DNA of 64,000 nt, from assembly GCF_032452875.1 (NCBI RefSeq), contig NC_083868.1:99568537-99632536 (forward strand), written 5' to 3'. The translations under genes and the position numbers were made by a program. A model generated the notes under the pieces. It did not search any database. It was not told where the DNA came from and worked only from the letters and a program-made list of their open reading frames with translations. This stretch comes from Bos javanicus. Taxonomy: Eukaryota; Chordata; Mammalia; Artiodactyla; Bovidae. Every line of letters starts with the position of its first letter. The first letter of the stretch is position 1. Below are positions 1 through 11,462 of this stretch, in pieces.

Positions 1-482
1 CTGTGCAGCACTTCCACTGTTCTGGGAAAAATAAAAAATATATATGCATGCATTGGCTGCAAACTATGAACTGTGTAATTCATATGACTTAAATGCCCTT
101 ATATTTTCATTAACTCTGGCATTGCATATTGTAAAACTGAATGGTAAAATTCATGTTGATAATTTAAATTCTAAATTTTTCTTTATTTATGAACAACATT
201 GAAAGGCAAAAAAAAAAGATAAGTTGAGGGAGAGACAGTGGAAGAAAGGAAAAAGCTTTTTTATGATTTATGACCTTTAGATATTTTTTCCCTTGCTTTT
301 TGAACAAGGAAGCCCACATTTTCATCTTGCTCTGGGCCCACAAATTATGTGGCTGGTGCTGCAGGAAGAATATGGTGTCCTGGAATCCAAGTGAAGAAAG
401 TGCTTCCAGGAGGGAGGAGTCTGTCAATTATGTCAAGTGCTGCTGAGAACTGAATAAGGTAAGGACGGAAAATCCATCATTA
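1..482. other. AT-rich sequence, no gene seen
   Basis: No coding exon, RNA gene or recognisable repeat stands out. An 87-codon minus-strand frame here ends in a low-complexity stretch and has no family resemblance. Confidence 0.5.
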
Positions 483-493
483 CTTTCATCATG

Positions 494-768
494 CTGCTGC
501 TGCTGCTAAGTTGCTTCAGTCGTGTCCAACTCTGTGTGACCCCAGAGACGGCAGCCCACCAGGCTCCCCCGTCTCTGGGATTCTCCAGGCAAGAACACTG
601 AAGTGGGTTGCCATTTCCTTCTCCGATGCATGAAAGTGAAAAGTGAAAGTGAAGTTGCTCAGTTATGTCCTACTCTTAGCGACCCAATGGACTGTACCCT
701 ACCAGGCTCCTCCGCCCATGGGATTTTCCAGGCAAGAGTACTGGAGTGGGGTGCCATTGCTCTCTCCG
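494..768 (-). mobile_element. BOV-A2 SINE, dimeric, with target-site duplication
   Basis: Two related monomers lie in tandem in reverse orientation, starting at the GCTGCTGCTGCT tail remnant and separated by the linker near 628-650. An exact 11-bp direct repeat, ctttcatcatg, flanks it at 483-493 and 769-779, so the boundaries are firm and the insertion is fairly recent. The 76-codon frame read across it is SINE sequence, not a gene. Confidence 0.93.
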
Positions 769-837
769 CTTTCATCATGGAGACTATCCAATTAAAGTCA
801 GTTCTGTCAGAGACGGTAAAATATTGCATGTAATAGT

Positions 838-1035
838 TTGTGTGAGTAGCTAAGTCATGTCTGACTCTTTGTGACCATGTGAACCGCAGCCTGCAAGGTT
901 CCTCTGTCTATGGAATTCTCCAGGCAAGAATACTGAAGTGGTTAGCTATTCCCTTCTCTGAGGATCTTCCTTACCCAGGGATCGAACCCAGGTCTTCTGC
1001 ATTCCAGGCAGATTCTTTACCATCTGTATGATAGG
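838..1035 (-). mobile_element. Bov-tA SINE (tRNA-Glu derived)
   Basis: The reverse complement of a Bov-tA element. The antisense of its tRNA B box (GGTTCGATCCC-like) is near 980-990 and the antisense head near 1010-1030. It diverges from the consensus more than the neighbouring BOV-A2 does. Confidence 0.85.
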
Positions 1036-1432
1036 TTAGCAATAGTAAAAATAAAGGGCAAGATTTATGCACTCATTTTTATCTGTGATGTTTTTATTTA
1101 AATAGTCTATTTAATTATGTTTCAAGAATAAATTAGCATTTGTTCAATGATAAAATGGAATCTTCCTAAAAGTGAAACAATTTAAGAAATATAGTTAAAT
1201 TATTACTGTTTATATCTTCTGTTGCAGCAGGTTAAAAAATGTTTATTTTTCTTTCTCTTCTTTTTATTTACTTTCTGCTTTCTTCCCCCTTTACTTTGAA
1301 CATGAGTACACAAAGAAAGTAAATTATTAGATCAAATTTGGCACAAAAAAAATAGTTTGTTAAAAATCTGTGTGATACCAACAACAGAAAATGTAGATGA
1401 AATGCAATGACCAAAACCTTTGCCCTCCTCTA
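1036..1432. other. AT-rich spacer, no gene seen
   Basis: A/T-rich sequence between two SINEs. I see nothing assignable in it. Confidence 0.5.
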
Positions 1433-1652
1433 TGTGCGTGCTCAGTTGCTCAGTTGTATTTGACTCTTTGTGAACCCATGGACTATAACCCGCCAGGCTC
1501 CTCTGTCCATGGAATTTTCCAGCCAAGAATACTTGAGCAGGGTTGCCATTTCCTACTCTAGAGGATTTTTCCTGACCCAGGATCAAACCATGTTTCCTGT
1601 GTCTCCTGCATTTGCAGGAAGATTCTTTACTGCTGGGCCACCTGGGAAGCCA
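1433..1652 (-). mobile_element. Bov-tA SINE
   Basis: A full-length reverse-oriented Bov-tA ending in the antisense of the GGCTTCCC-type head near 1640-1652. The overlapping frames on both strands come from the SINE. Confidence 0.88.
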
Positions 1653-1702
1653 CCCCATCCCCATATTATTTACATAAAAATAAAATTTTCTAGTTCATTA
1701 TG

Positions 1703-2248
1703 AAATTAAAAGACACTTTCTCCTTGGAAGAAATGTTATGACCAACCTAGACAGCATATTAAAAAGCAGAGACATTATTTTGCCAACAAAGTTCCATCTA
1801 GTCAAAGCTTTGGTTTTTCCAGTAGTCATGTATGGATGTGAGAGTTGGACTATAAAGAAAGCTGAGCGCCAAAGAATTGATGCTTTTGAACTGTGGTGTT
1901 GGAGAAGATTCTTGAGAGTCCCTTGGACTGCAAGGAGATCCACCCAGTCCATCCTAAGGGAAACCAGTCCTGAATATTCAGTGGAAGGGCTGATGTTAAA
2001 GGGGAAACTCCAATACTTGGGCCACCTGATGCAAAGAAAAGACCCTCATTTGAAAAGACCCTGATGCTGGGAATGATTTAAGGTGGGAAGAGAAGGTGAC
2101 AGAGGATGAGATATTTGGATGGCATTGCCAACTCGATGGACATTAGTTGAGTAAGTTTCAGGAGTAGGTGATGGACAGGGAAGCCTGGCATGCTGCAGTC
2201 CATGGGGTCTCAAAGTGTCGGACCTGACTGAGCGACTGAGCTGAACTG
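1703..2248 (+). mobile_element. BovB LINE 3' fragment with target-site duplication
   Basis: A 5'-truncated BovB (RTE-clade LINE) that starts in the C-terminal part of the reverse-transcriptase frame and runs to the GACTGAGC...CTGAACTGA 3' end. An exact 11-bp direct repeat, agttcattatg, occurs at 1692-1702 and 2249-2259. The frame at 1738-2064 is the truncated LINE coding sequence; it is broken after that and not functional. Confidence 0.92.
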
Positions 2249-2259
2249 AGTTCATTATG

Positions 2260-2922
2260 TGGTACTTCAATTCAGCCAGTAGATGGCAGATGTTACCATA
2301 TTCAACAAATCGTTCTCAAAAGGAAACTGGTTATAAGATTACTCAAAATTATGAGTTGCGGAAACATAAAACCCTATTGATTCATCTCTCCACCCTCCCC
2401 GCTCTTGATGAACTCCTTCTGGGGGCTTGATTTCTGTGACAGTTTTCCTTGCATAGAGATGCAAGGATTAAAGCTTTCCCCTACATGTGTATAAGACAGA
2501 TGATTCAGAAAGCAATTCTGGAATCCTATCAACTCCATAAAATATAAAATTAAATCACAAAACTGAGTAACAGATTGCATTTAAATGACTATGAAGATGA
2601 ATGGCAATGTTGTACTGGAATGTTTTCAACCAAGGCCAAATGGATAACCACATTGATCTTGCATTTTATATCTTACAAAGAAGGACATGACATAAACAGC
2701 ACAAAACAAGCCAATATATTTACTGCTATGCTAAACTAGTTATAGAACCTTTAAAAAAAAAAAAGCTTTGATAAGGCATTTGTTCTTTTGACCATTGTGT
2801 TGTTTATTATTCCTTATATGGCAGTTCCAGTTAAAGAGTAGGTGAGGAGGAAGAAACCAGAGCTGTTAAAATAATGTAATACTGCAGCATTTAATGTTGT
2901 CCCCCATATGCAAAAGTTGACT
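2260..2922. other. Unassigned intergenic sequence
   Basis: AT-rich sequence with short A runs. No exon-like frame with splice signals and no repeat family that I can name. Confidence 0.5.
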
Positions 2923-2935
2923 TTTAGAATCTGCT

Positions 2936-3134
2936 GAAACTGAAGTCACTCAGTCATATCTGACTCTTTGCGACCCCATGTACTGTAGCCTGCCAGGCTC
3001 ATCCGTCCGTGGGATTTCCCAGGCAAGAGTGCTGGAGTGGGTTGTCATTTCCGTCTCCAGGGGATCTTCCCTATCCAGGGATCATACCAGGGTCTCCCAC
3101 ATTGTAGGCAGATACTTTACTGTCTAAGTCACCA
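2936..3134 (-). mobile_element. Bov-tA SINE with target-site duplication
   Basis: A reverse-oriented Bov-tA flanked by an exact 13-bp direct repeat, tttagaatctgct, at 2923-2935 and 3135-3147. Confidence 0.93.
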
Positions 3135-3147
3135 TTTAGAATCTGCT

Positions 3148-3769
3148 AGAGATTATAATCAACCAAATTCCTTTTGTGGGATTTCATATTACTTATGTGT
3201 TGACTGATAACTTGAAATATATTTAAGCAAAATGTGAACCTTTGTTAGTTTGTAATTTTCCTAAGGAAACATACTAATATTCCCTTATGATAAGGGATTT
3301 TTTTTTCAGTTTTACAATTCTGTGAACATTTCATTAAAAAGGCTGTAACTATCCTGCAGTATTTCATACCAGCCAAGTATTCTTGCCTGGAAAATAATGA
3401 AACAAACAAACAAACAAGAATTGATTAACATGGTGGAAAATTTTGGAACCTGAAAATAAAGAATCAGGGTCAGAAAATAAACCATATTCCCTACTAGAAT
3501 TCTCCATCACTGCTGACTCTTTTCTAATTCCACGGTATACACTCTCTTTGTTTTTCTCTCTAGCTGCCCCTTCTCACTGTCTCCCCTGGATTCCTCTTCT
3601 GCCTGCTTCTTTCATGCTTTGTCTCTCAGCACTTTTCTCATCACTCTTTACTATTGCTCTATACAATCTTAAGGATACAATTCATTCCCAGTGTTTCAGC
3701 TGCTATGAATAACTAGTTTCTCTCCAAATCCTATGAGTCAGCATCACATACATAGGAGTTATATTTAAG
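3148..3769. other. Unassigned intergenic sequence
   Basis: No recognisable repeat apart from short A/T and AAAC runs near 3400-3415. The 89-codon plus frame at 3443-3712 is Ser/Leu/Phe-rich from pyrimidine-rich DNA and has no recognisable domain, so I do not call it. Confidence 0.45.
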
Positions 3770-3985
3770 CTCTGACATTAGGCTGCCTGGATTCTAATAC
3801 TAGTTTGACCACTTAATGGTTAGGTGATATTGATAAATTACTTAACCTCATTGTCTCAGTTTCCTGTCCTGGAATTTGAGAATGATAATAACTCTAATAT
3901 CTTGTGATTAGGTTAGAATGAAGCAATTCATGTAATGCATTTAGCACAGTATCTGGCAAAAAATAAGGACCTAGTAAATATCCCA
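3770..3985 (+). repeat. MIR SINE
   Basis: An ancient mammal-wide MIR in sense orientation. The core resembling CTTAACCTCATTGTCTCAG lies near 3840-3862, followed by the 'cagtatctggca' tail motif near 3948. Confidence 0.75.
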
Positions 3986-4410
3986 TCTAGAGCTTTTCCT
4001 AAGAAAACAGAGCCATCCATATCCACTGGAGGTCCTCACTCTGATGTCTTCTTACAGAAGCCTTAAGATGATAGATCTAAATCTTACAGATCAATATACA
4101 ACCCCTGAATTACAATCCCTGAATCAGTTTTCCCAAAGCTAAGGAAACTGATGTTTAATATTTAATGTTGTAGTGCTTTTCCTCTAAAGTCAAGAAGATA
4201 CCTACCATATCCATAACATTTAGCATCATATTGCAGATACTAACCAAAGCAGTTAGATGTGAGAAAGCAATTACTGGATTATGACAAGGAAACAAGCAGG
4301 TAAAACTTTATTAAGAGAAGATGTGATTATATATCTGGAAAATTCAAGAGGATCCATGGAAAAAATACAATAATCAGTAAGAGAATTTGAATAAAATAAT
4401 AGGTTATAAA
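3986..4410. other. Unassigned intergenic sequence
   Basis: AT-rich single-copy-looking sequence. No features seen. Confidence 0.5.
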
Positions 4411-4437
4411 TGTGTGTGTGTTTGTCTGTGTGTGTGT
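4411..4437. repeat. Interrupted (TG)n microsatellite
   Basis: TG repeats interrupted by a tttgtc segment, directly next to the following SINE. Confidence 0.9.
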
Positions 4438-4639
4438 TAGTTATTTAGTCGTGTCTGACTCTTTGCAGCCCCATGGACTGTAACCCACCAGGTTCCTCTG
4501 TCTATGGAGTTCTCCAGGCAAGAATATGGAAGTGGGCTACCATTCCCTCCTCCAGGGGATTTTTCCAGCTCATTGATCGAACCTGGTTCTCCTGCACTGA
4601 AGGTAGATTCTTTACTGTCTGAGCCACCAGGGAAGCCCC
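4438..4639 (-). mobile_element. Bov-tA SINE
   Basis: A full-length reverse-oriented Bov-tA ending in the antisense of the head motif (GCCACCAGGGAAGCCCC) near 4622-4639. The 74-codon frame here is SINE antisense. Confidence 0.9.
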
Positions 4640-4670
4640 AGTTTATAAAGTAAGGATACAAAAATTAATA

Positions 4671-4712
4671 GGATATATATGTATGTATGTATGTTTATAA
4701 ACATATATATGC
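4671..4712. repeat. (TATG)n / AT-rich simple repeat
   Basis: TATG units followed by TATA-rich sequence. Confidence 0.75.
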
Positions 4713-4737
4713 ATAAACAAAAATAGAAAGTGTAATT

Positions 4738-5735
4738 AAAGACTCCATTTATGATAGAAAATAAAGAAAAGAGAAAAATAATAACATAAATTTAACAAGA
4801 AATGTCCAAAACTTAAATAAGCAAAACTGGGGATTGTTTTTGGAAAAAAACTGGATCTTAATGAATGGAAAAACATATCGATTCTGGGAGAGAAAGAGGC
4901 AACATCATAAAGATGTCAATTCTCCCTGACTTAAAGACTGGGAGAAAAAGCTGTGTCAGATTATTTTCTTTTTTCTTGTCTGCACCACTTGGCATGTGGG
5001 ATCTTAGTTCCTGATTAGGGATCAAACCAGCACCGCCTGCATTGGTAGCAGAGTCTTAGCCACTGGACTGCCAGGGAAGTCCCATATCAGACTTTTTACA
5101 GTACTATAAAGCCTCTGTAAGTTAAACAATTTATATTAGCACATGAATAGGCATATAAACCAAAGGGAAAAGTAGAAAATCCAGAAATAGATCCAATTCC
5201 ATATGGAAATTAATATACATTATAGGTGCCTTCACACATCATTGGGGAAAAGATGGACCTTTAAATAAATGTTGTTTTGATTACTGGGTAGCCATATGGA
5301 GAAAAATTAAATTGGATCCATTTCTTACATCATAAGCCAGGATAAATTCCCAACAGATCAGATATTTAAATCAAAGATATAAAAAAGCACCATGTAGAAA
5401 AAGCTTCAGTGAACTCCTTTATAGTCAGGAGATAAGAAAACATTCCTAAATATGACTCAAAATCTAGAAGCAATGAGAAAAAAGATTGACAGATTTTTAT
5501 CTTGTAAAAGTTAAATTTTTTTTTCATTATAAAAATATAGCATACCATTCACAAAATTAAAAAAATACAAGTAGCAGCCTGGGAAAAATATTTGCAAAAT
5601 ATACAGTGAAAGGTATACTGATATATAAATTGAGATGAAAAAGGCCAAGAAGTGGTCTACAGAAAATCCATAGAAAAAGATATATAAACTGCTCTTAACA
5701 GTATGAAAAGTTGTCCAACCTCACACACGAGTTGA
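4738..5735 (+). mobile_element. Old L1 ORF2 fragment, split by a CHR SINE
   Basis: Degenerate L1 ORF2 sequence: 'aaatttaac' and 'atgaatggaaaaacat' near 4790-4875, then the downstream reverse-transcriptase region after the SINE at 4962-5085. Many stops interrupt the frame, so it is a fossil. The family within L1 was not determined. Confidence 0.7.
4962..5085 (-). mobile_element. CHR-type (CHR-2-like) SINE
   Basis: An antisense cetartiodactyl tRNA-Glu SINE with 'gcatgtgggatcttagttcc' near 4993 and the antisense head 'ccagggaagtccc' at 5071-5083. It interrupts the L1 fragment; the tcaga motif occurs on both sides. Confidence 0.85.
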
Positions 5736-5932
5736 TATAATTGTTTACTGCGTGATGAGTTTGCACATGTTCATTACATCCATGTATGTCCACATTTGAT
5801 TCTGTCATTCATTTGACTGAGAACTTCAGATGGCTTCTCATAGCCTGTAGGATGAAGTCTGCTTCGTAGCATGGCATTTAAGACTTTTTAGACAGAGTTC
5901 TGCCTAATTGTTTAGCCAAATCCCTTACCATT

Positions 5933-6066
5933 GTTGTTGTCCTTGTTAAGTCGCTTCAGTCGTATCTGACTCTTGGTGACCCTAGAGTCACCAAGACAGC
6001 CAGCCAGGCTTCTTTGTCCATGGGCTTCTCCAGGCAAGAATACTGCAGTGGGTTGCTATTTCCTTC
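5933..6066 (-). mobile_element. BOV-A-type SINE monomer with target-site duplication
   Basis: A single BOV-A-like monomer in reverse orientation, flanked by tcccttaccatt at 5921-5932 and 6067-6078. It is inserted into the L2. Confidence 0.9.
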
Positions 6067-6330
6067 TCCCTTACCATTATCCAACTCTAAAACATTATGC
6101 TGTAGTAGCATCAAAGGTTTTGTTATTCCCCAAACATGACATGTATCTTTTTCATATGTCCATGACCTAGCAACTTGTTATTTCCTCTGTCCATAGTCCC
6201 CTTTTCTCTGTTTTCTGCTTGGTAAAATTCTACTGTTCTTCAAAATACACTCAAGAGTTCAAGTGTTGAACTTGCTTGCTCCTTTGAGTGCCCTTGACAC
6301 TTTCCACAGATGTTTATTAAAGCTGTTCTG

Positions 6331-6445
6331 GGATTTCCTGGGTGGTCCATTGGTCGGAACTCCACACTTCCAACATCGGGCACTCCAGTTCAATCCTTGG
6401 TCAGATCCCACGTGCTATCCAGCTCGGCCAAAAAGTTAAAAAGAG
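6331..6445 (+). mobile_element. CHR-type SINE
   Basis: A sense-orientation CHR SINE: 'gggatttcctgggtggtcc' head near 6329-6348, B-box-like 'gttcaatcc' near 6389, and 'ctcggccaaaaag' tail near 6422-6436. Confidence 0.8.
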
Positions 6446-6471
6446 ACAAAACCTTTCTTACACAGTTCTGT

Positions 6472-6602
6472 TGCTGCTCCTGCTAATTCGCTTCAGTCGT
6501 GTCCGACTCTGTGCGACCCCATGGACTGCAGCCTACCAGGCTTCTCCATCCATGGGATTCTCCAGGCAAGAACACTGGAGTGGGTTGCCATTTCCTTCTC
6601 CA
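6472..6602 (-). mobile_element. BOV-A-type SINE monomer with target-site duplication
   Basis: A reverse-oriented single monomer. An exact 12-bp direct repeat, acacagttctgt, occurs at 6460-6471 and 6603-6614. Confidence 0.93.
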
Positions 6603-7008
6603 ACACAGTTCTGTAGTAACTGGTTTTTATGTATGCTTCTGCCATGGACACAGGGTACTTTCTTGCCTCAGTTTCTTTAGTATTTTAAGTGCTTAGCACA
6701 ATGCCTGGCCCTAAAAAGGCATGGAATAAGTTTGTTGAATAATATGATTTTTATGCTGTTGCCAAAAAGACTTCAACATTTCCTATATAAATATTTCAAG
6801 ACAGATGTCAAGGGGAATAGAAGCTAGAAAATAGATGTCTTGCAGATTTTGTTTACTTAGCACCCTGAGTTTTGGCTATTAGTCAGGACTTTTAGTTAAA
6901 TGACAAAAACTTAGCTTGAACTTGCTCTGCAAGTGGGCAAATTATTTGCTCTGAAAGGCAGAAAGGCAAAGCTTGGAAAGTAGATTTAGCCTCAGGGACA
7001 CTGGATTT

Positions 7009-7024
7009 CTCTCTCTCTCTCTCT

Positions 7025-7069
<45 letters not shown>
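7009..7069. repeat. (CT)n(CA)n compound microsatellite
   Basis: About nine CT units followed by about twenty CA units with one ATA interruption. It explains the Cys-Val repeat in a minus-strand frame across it, which is not a protein. Confidence 0.97.
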
Positions 7070-7071
<2 letters not shown>

Positions 7072-8409
7072 CTTTCCACTTTTGATTGATGTCTTCATCA
7101 TCTTAGGCCTGTGACCCCCACAAGGCAAGACCTGGTAGCAGAAAGCTCTGGGCTTGTATTCTGAAGGCTTGTTAACTAACAAGAAACAAAGCTATTTCCT
7201 GCCAGATTCTGTTAGAAAAATTCTATGCAGGTACTCAGATTGGCCCGAGTCCTATTGATACATCTGTCCCTTAGCTAATTCCCATGACTAGAAAGGTGAC
7301 ATATGTGATTGATCCCCGTCTGGCACCCGTGCCCATCCTGGGGCGGAGATGGGGGAAGAATAATGTGATTAGCAGCCCCCATGAGGACCATATTTTGGAA
7401 AGTGAGAGGAGAAGCTCCCCAAGACAACAAAGATCTTGTCTGGACATAGTAATACAAAGAAATGACTCTCCAACATGCGTGTGAAGAAAATAGTAAGATC
7501 AAATGTTGAAAGGATGTTATATAATTTTATAATTAAATTTTTCTTCTTCCTGATAAATAAATATTGTAGCTCAAATGCATGATAAAATATATCCATCAAA
7601 AGAAACAGCTGACCACGAACCTTATTTGAATGCTTTCATCTTTGGGTTCCTATTTCTAATTATTTTTTAAATAAGGACTCACCTAAAGAGTAAAATTCCC
7701 TAACCTAAACTTTCTAAGTTTGATACATACATTTTATTATCTTATTCTTTGTCAACCATATTCTCTTGTTCTTTCTTTCACTGAGCACATTTCCTGCAAA
7801 ATCAAGTACAGTATTCAAAAATAAGAGAAAATTGAAGATTAAAAAAATGTTCTTGTCTGTGAATGTTACCACTCAAAGATGTTTCGAGAGTAGAAAATTA
7901 TGGAGCAAGCACTTCCATGATATTCACTCTTAACCAAGTTTTCTGATAGCACTTGTGAAGGTATTATAGCATCACAGTGCTCTATATCCAGGAAATTGGG
8001 TTGTCTGGCCAAGTATCATCACCCAACTCTGGAAACTACAGTTAAAAAATGTGACCTCATGCTGGTGTGACAGCCCCAACAAGCAACTTTCTCTTGGACT
8101 TATTTGGTCCACATACATTTGATTGCCCATAATGGGTAAAAGAACTATCCCAGGAATAGTGGGTGGACAAAAGAAAACCCTCAAAAAGTTAACCCTCCTT
8201 AGGAAGAGAAGTGTGCAAAACTGCTGAGTAAGATTTTGAAATAACTTAAGCAAATTAAACCCTTTAATGTAAAGATATATTTATTTTGCCTATCTGTATT
8301 TTGTTTATTATGATGAACATACATTTCAAAGATAAAACAAAATGAAAAGTTATTGTAAAATATAAAAGGCTGTGTTCACCATCAAATATGGCATCAAATA
8401 ATTACAAAT
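7070..8409. other. Unassigned intergenic sequence
   Basis: The block at about 7200-7500 is GC-richer and may be an old repeat I cannot name. The rest is AT-rich. No exon with convincing splice sites was seen. Confidence 0.4.
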
Positions 8410-8590
8410 CCCATTTCTACCAGTCACCAGCTGTATGAATATGAACAAGTTAATTAATCTCTCTAAGCTTTGGTTTCTTGGGCTATATAATGGAGCTAAT
8501 AATTCCACCTGCTCAATATTAAGTAAGATAAAGGGTAATAAAGTGGTTAATACTGTGTCTGGAATATAGGAGCTGCACAAAACACTATGT
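8410..8590 (+). repeat. MIR SINE
   Basis: MIR core in sense orientation ('ccagctgtatgaat', 'ttaattaatctctc') and tail 'actgtgtctggaat' near 8551. Confidence 0.65.
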
Positions 8591-9474
8591 TCCTTATTCT
8601 TGATACGAATATGAAAAAAATCTCATTTGCAGGTTGGAAAAACATTAAGTCTAGGAACAAGTAGTGCCTAACCTAGTTTATTCTTTCCCAATAATTGCTC
8701 AAATATGAATTCTCTAGACTCTTCCAACTTTACATCGAACCCTCTCAGAAGCCACTCTGAGGATCTCCGTGTCTTGGGCTACTGTTGCCACATATTTTAT
8801 TTCTAGTAGCAGACACTGCCTTCAACTTCAGAGAGCCACAGAAACAAGCAAATCTTGCCACCAAGAGAACACAACCTGAGACTATTGGTATCTGCATCTT
8901 TTTTTTTTTTTCTAATTGAATCACAATGGGGGGATAAAATGGTGACTTTTCCTTTCTCCTCATTTCTATTACTTTATTTTTCAAAATTATTCAGGTGGAA
9001 GTGGTGAATGATGACAGCCTCATCTTTCGTCTTCCTTCCATCCTCTCTCCTGCCTCTCAACTCTGGATGGGCTCTTAGTGTTTCTTCCCCACAATGAGAA
9101 AGCTAGTTACTGACTTGCATTCTACTCAACTGTCCCTAAAGTTTTCTCACTACCAAACTGGACTTTCTTTTGAGAGGGACTCTTCATTTCTTTCTCTTGT
9201 TCAAAATCTTTTTAAACAACAACATCCCAAGAAAGGCATGCAGTTTTATCTTCCTTAGAGGTTATTAGCCAATTGAGACAGACTCTTGACAAATAGATTT
9301 TCTCCTGACTTGCTATTTGAATAATCTTAAAGACGAAAGTTAGCATTCTTGTATACAGCAATGCAACTGAAACAAAACAAAATATAATTCTCACTAGCAG
9401 AATTCTTGGAAAACAGAATTGATGGCTCTCTAAGTATGGTAGCTACTACTCTTGGTTCTTCTACTAATGAACAT
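8591..9474. other. Unassigned intergenic sequence with a T12 tract
   Basis: A poly-T run at about 8900-8911. Otherwise nothing recognisable. Confidence 0.45.
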
Positions 9475-9645
9475 TTAATGTATAACTTACTACTTGTCAG
9501 GTAGGGAATAGGCATCATTTAATTCTTTTAGCAACACTAAAACAATCATTGTTATGATTTTTTACCCTTTATAGTTGAGGAAACTGTAGCTGAGAGTGGT
9601 TAAGTAATTGGACCAAAGCCACCCATTTGGTGAGTGATGGAGTTT
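9475..9645 (+). repeat. MIR-like SINE
   Basis: A core resembling 'gttgaggaaactgtagctgagag' near 9574-9596, followed by 'aagtaattgg', fits the MIR core. Confidence 0.65.
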
Positions 9646-10809
9646 GAGACATCCCAATTAAATTGTTAACCTCAATAGATTCTATGATGTACTCAGAGAG
9701 GAATATAACCATTGAATTAAACGTTTTAATGTGTGCAAAAGTCCATTCAAAAAGCATGAATTTAGCTCTAAAAGTTGTTTGCATTAAATGAACAATAGTC
9801 ATTTATCAATGAATTATAGTATATTACTCTTTAAGCTTAATCTGTATGACCTGCTGTTCCAAGTTTGAGGGCTTCTCAGACCACTATCGCACTTTAGCAC
9901 TGGAAAGAAATTTAGAATCTGTCTACTTCAGTGTTTTTTCAACAATACTCTGGAGATGCCCAGTCCCTTGGGGACCATTTTGGAAGAAGGGGCAGGCTTA
10001 TCAGGCATACCTGGTATTTTCTGGATGCATGGTTACTTGATCCTCTTCATAATAACGATGCATATATTGTTTCAGACCATGGCTGTTCTGTAACTGGTTT
10101 ATAAGTAACTGGGAGTTTAGAAAATTTGGCGAAGCATCCACCAAACCGATCATCTGAATGTTTACATTTTCAGTCAGTTTTGGTAGAAGTCTGACTTCAG
10201 TTGCATGACTTGACAAGGAAAGAAAATATATCATTCTTCATGAGATTTATGTCAAAGATGTACAGACACCATGATTTTCTCAGGTACTTCCAATTTCAAA
10301 TATTCAGTTCTGGATTTTCCCATATATTAGGAAGTGTCCCCTTCCCCCCCACAATTCTAGTTTATAGAAAATAATCACTGATTGAAGTCAGTCAGCATTA
10401 TAAAATGAACTAGTCACAAAATTTGTTGCCCCACAAAAAATGTGGAAACACAAACTGGGAGCAATCTGTCTGCATTAAGATTTTTTTAAAACTACTCATG
10501 AAAATGCTGAGTGTGTAACATTTATGAGGCATAACTTTATGAATGTGGTACTTCAGTCATAAAGTGTTGTAAAACCACAATAGTGAAAAAGCAGTGTAGT
10601 TAAAGTTGAAAAAAAAATGACGTAGTACAAAGTGTGTGGTGGGATAATCATTATATCTGTTATGAGCCATTACTTTGTCTATGGTCAGAAGTTTGAATTA
10701 AATTCAAAAGGATTAGTTATAATTTAATGTCCCATGCACCCAGGCAGAAAGAAGTTTTCATTTACTTATGCAGTAAATATACACAGGTATGAATAGATGC
10801 ATAATCACC
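9646..10809. other. Unassigned intergenic sequence
   Basis: No gene, RNA or named repeat recognised. Short frames on both strands lack any family signature. Confidence 0.45.
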
Positions 10810-11025
10810 AGAGGCTATTGGCTGGAATAAGAGTGTTAGGGACAGCCTACCTGAGTTCAGATCCTGATTCTGCCTCTTACCAGCTCCTAAGTTAGACAAA
10901 TGACTTCATTTTTCTGTTCTTTAATTTACCCATCTGTAAATGGGGCTAATAATAGACCCTACATCATATCGCTGATGTAGGGATTAAATAACTTAGAAGA
11001 GCACCTGGCGTATATTGTAGTACAA
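10810..11025 (+). repeat. MIR SINE
   Basis: Near full-length MIR: 'acctgagttcagatcc' near 10850, core 'cttaccagctc' near 10877, 'cccatctgtaaatggggctaataat' region near 10929, and 'gagcacctggcg' near 10999. Confidence 0.82.
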
Positions 11026-11029
11026 ATAC

Positions 11030-11145
11030 TTGGGGCCTGCTCTGTGTCAAGCATTGTCATTTATTCTGGGGACATGAAGGTGAACAAGACAGAGAAGGCC
11101 TCTGTTGCAGTCTGCAGTCACATTCTAGTGCAGAAGAGAAAAAAT
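11030..11145 (-). repeat. L2 3'-end-like fragment
   Basis: 'ctctgtgtcaagcattgtc ... gacatgaaggtgaacaagac' matches the antisense of the common L2 3' end. Confidence 0.55.
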
Positions 11146-11191
11146 CAGGAAGCATACACCATAAATACATGAGAAAATTGAAGACTCTATT

Positions 11192-11462
11192 TAGGACTTC
11201 CCCAGTCGTCCAGTGGTCCAGTGGTTAGGAATCTGCCTGCCAATGCAGGAGACACAAGAGCCGCAGGTTCGATCCCTGGTCTGGGAAGATTCCTCACGTT
11301 GCAGGGCCACTAAACCCATGCACCACAACTACTGAGCCTGAGCTCTAGAGGGGCTGAGCCACAACTACTGAAGCCCATGGACCCTAGAGCTCGCAATAAG
11401 AGAGACCACTGTAATGAGAAATCCACGCACCGCAACTAGAGAGTAGCTACTACTCACTGCAA
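11192..11462 (+). mobile_element. CHR-1-type SINE, near full length
   Basis: tRNA-Glu-derived head with B box 'ggttcgatccctgg' at 11267-11280, followed by the body of 'cacaactactga' repeats at about 11323-11370 typical of cetartiodactyl CHR-1 elements. Confidence 0.85.

Larger units (their letters stand above)
5790..6765 (+). mobile_element. L2 LINE 3' end, broken by three SINEs
   Basis: An ancient L2 3' region readable in four blocks: 5790-5932, 6079-6330, 6446-6471 and 6615-6765. It ends in the L2-typical 'gcacaatgcctggc' and 'gttgaataa' motifs near 6695-6740. Order and orientation are kept across the interruptions. Confidence 0.7.

Noticed and set aside
6892..7182. 96-codon minus frame with a Cys-Val repeat
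   Set aside because: The repeat is the translated CA/CT microsatellite.
11267..11280. tRNA-like B boxes in several places
   Set aside because: They belong to tRNA-derived SINEs (CHR, Bov-tA). No folded tRNA with an intact anticodon arm was seen.
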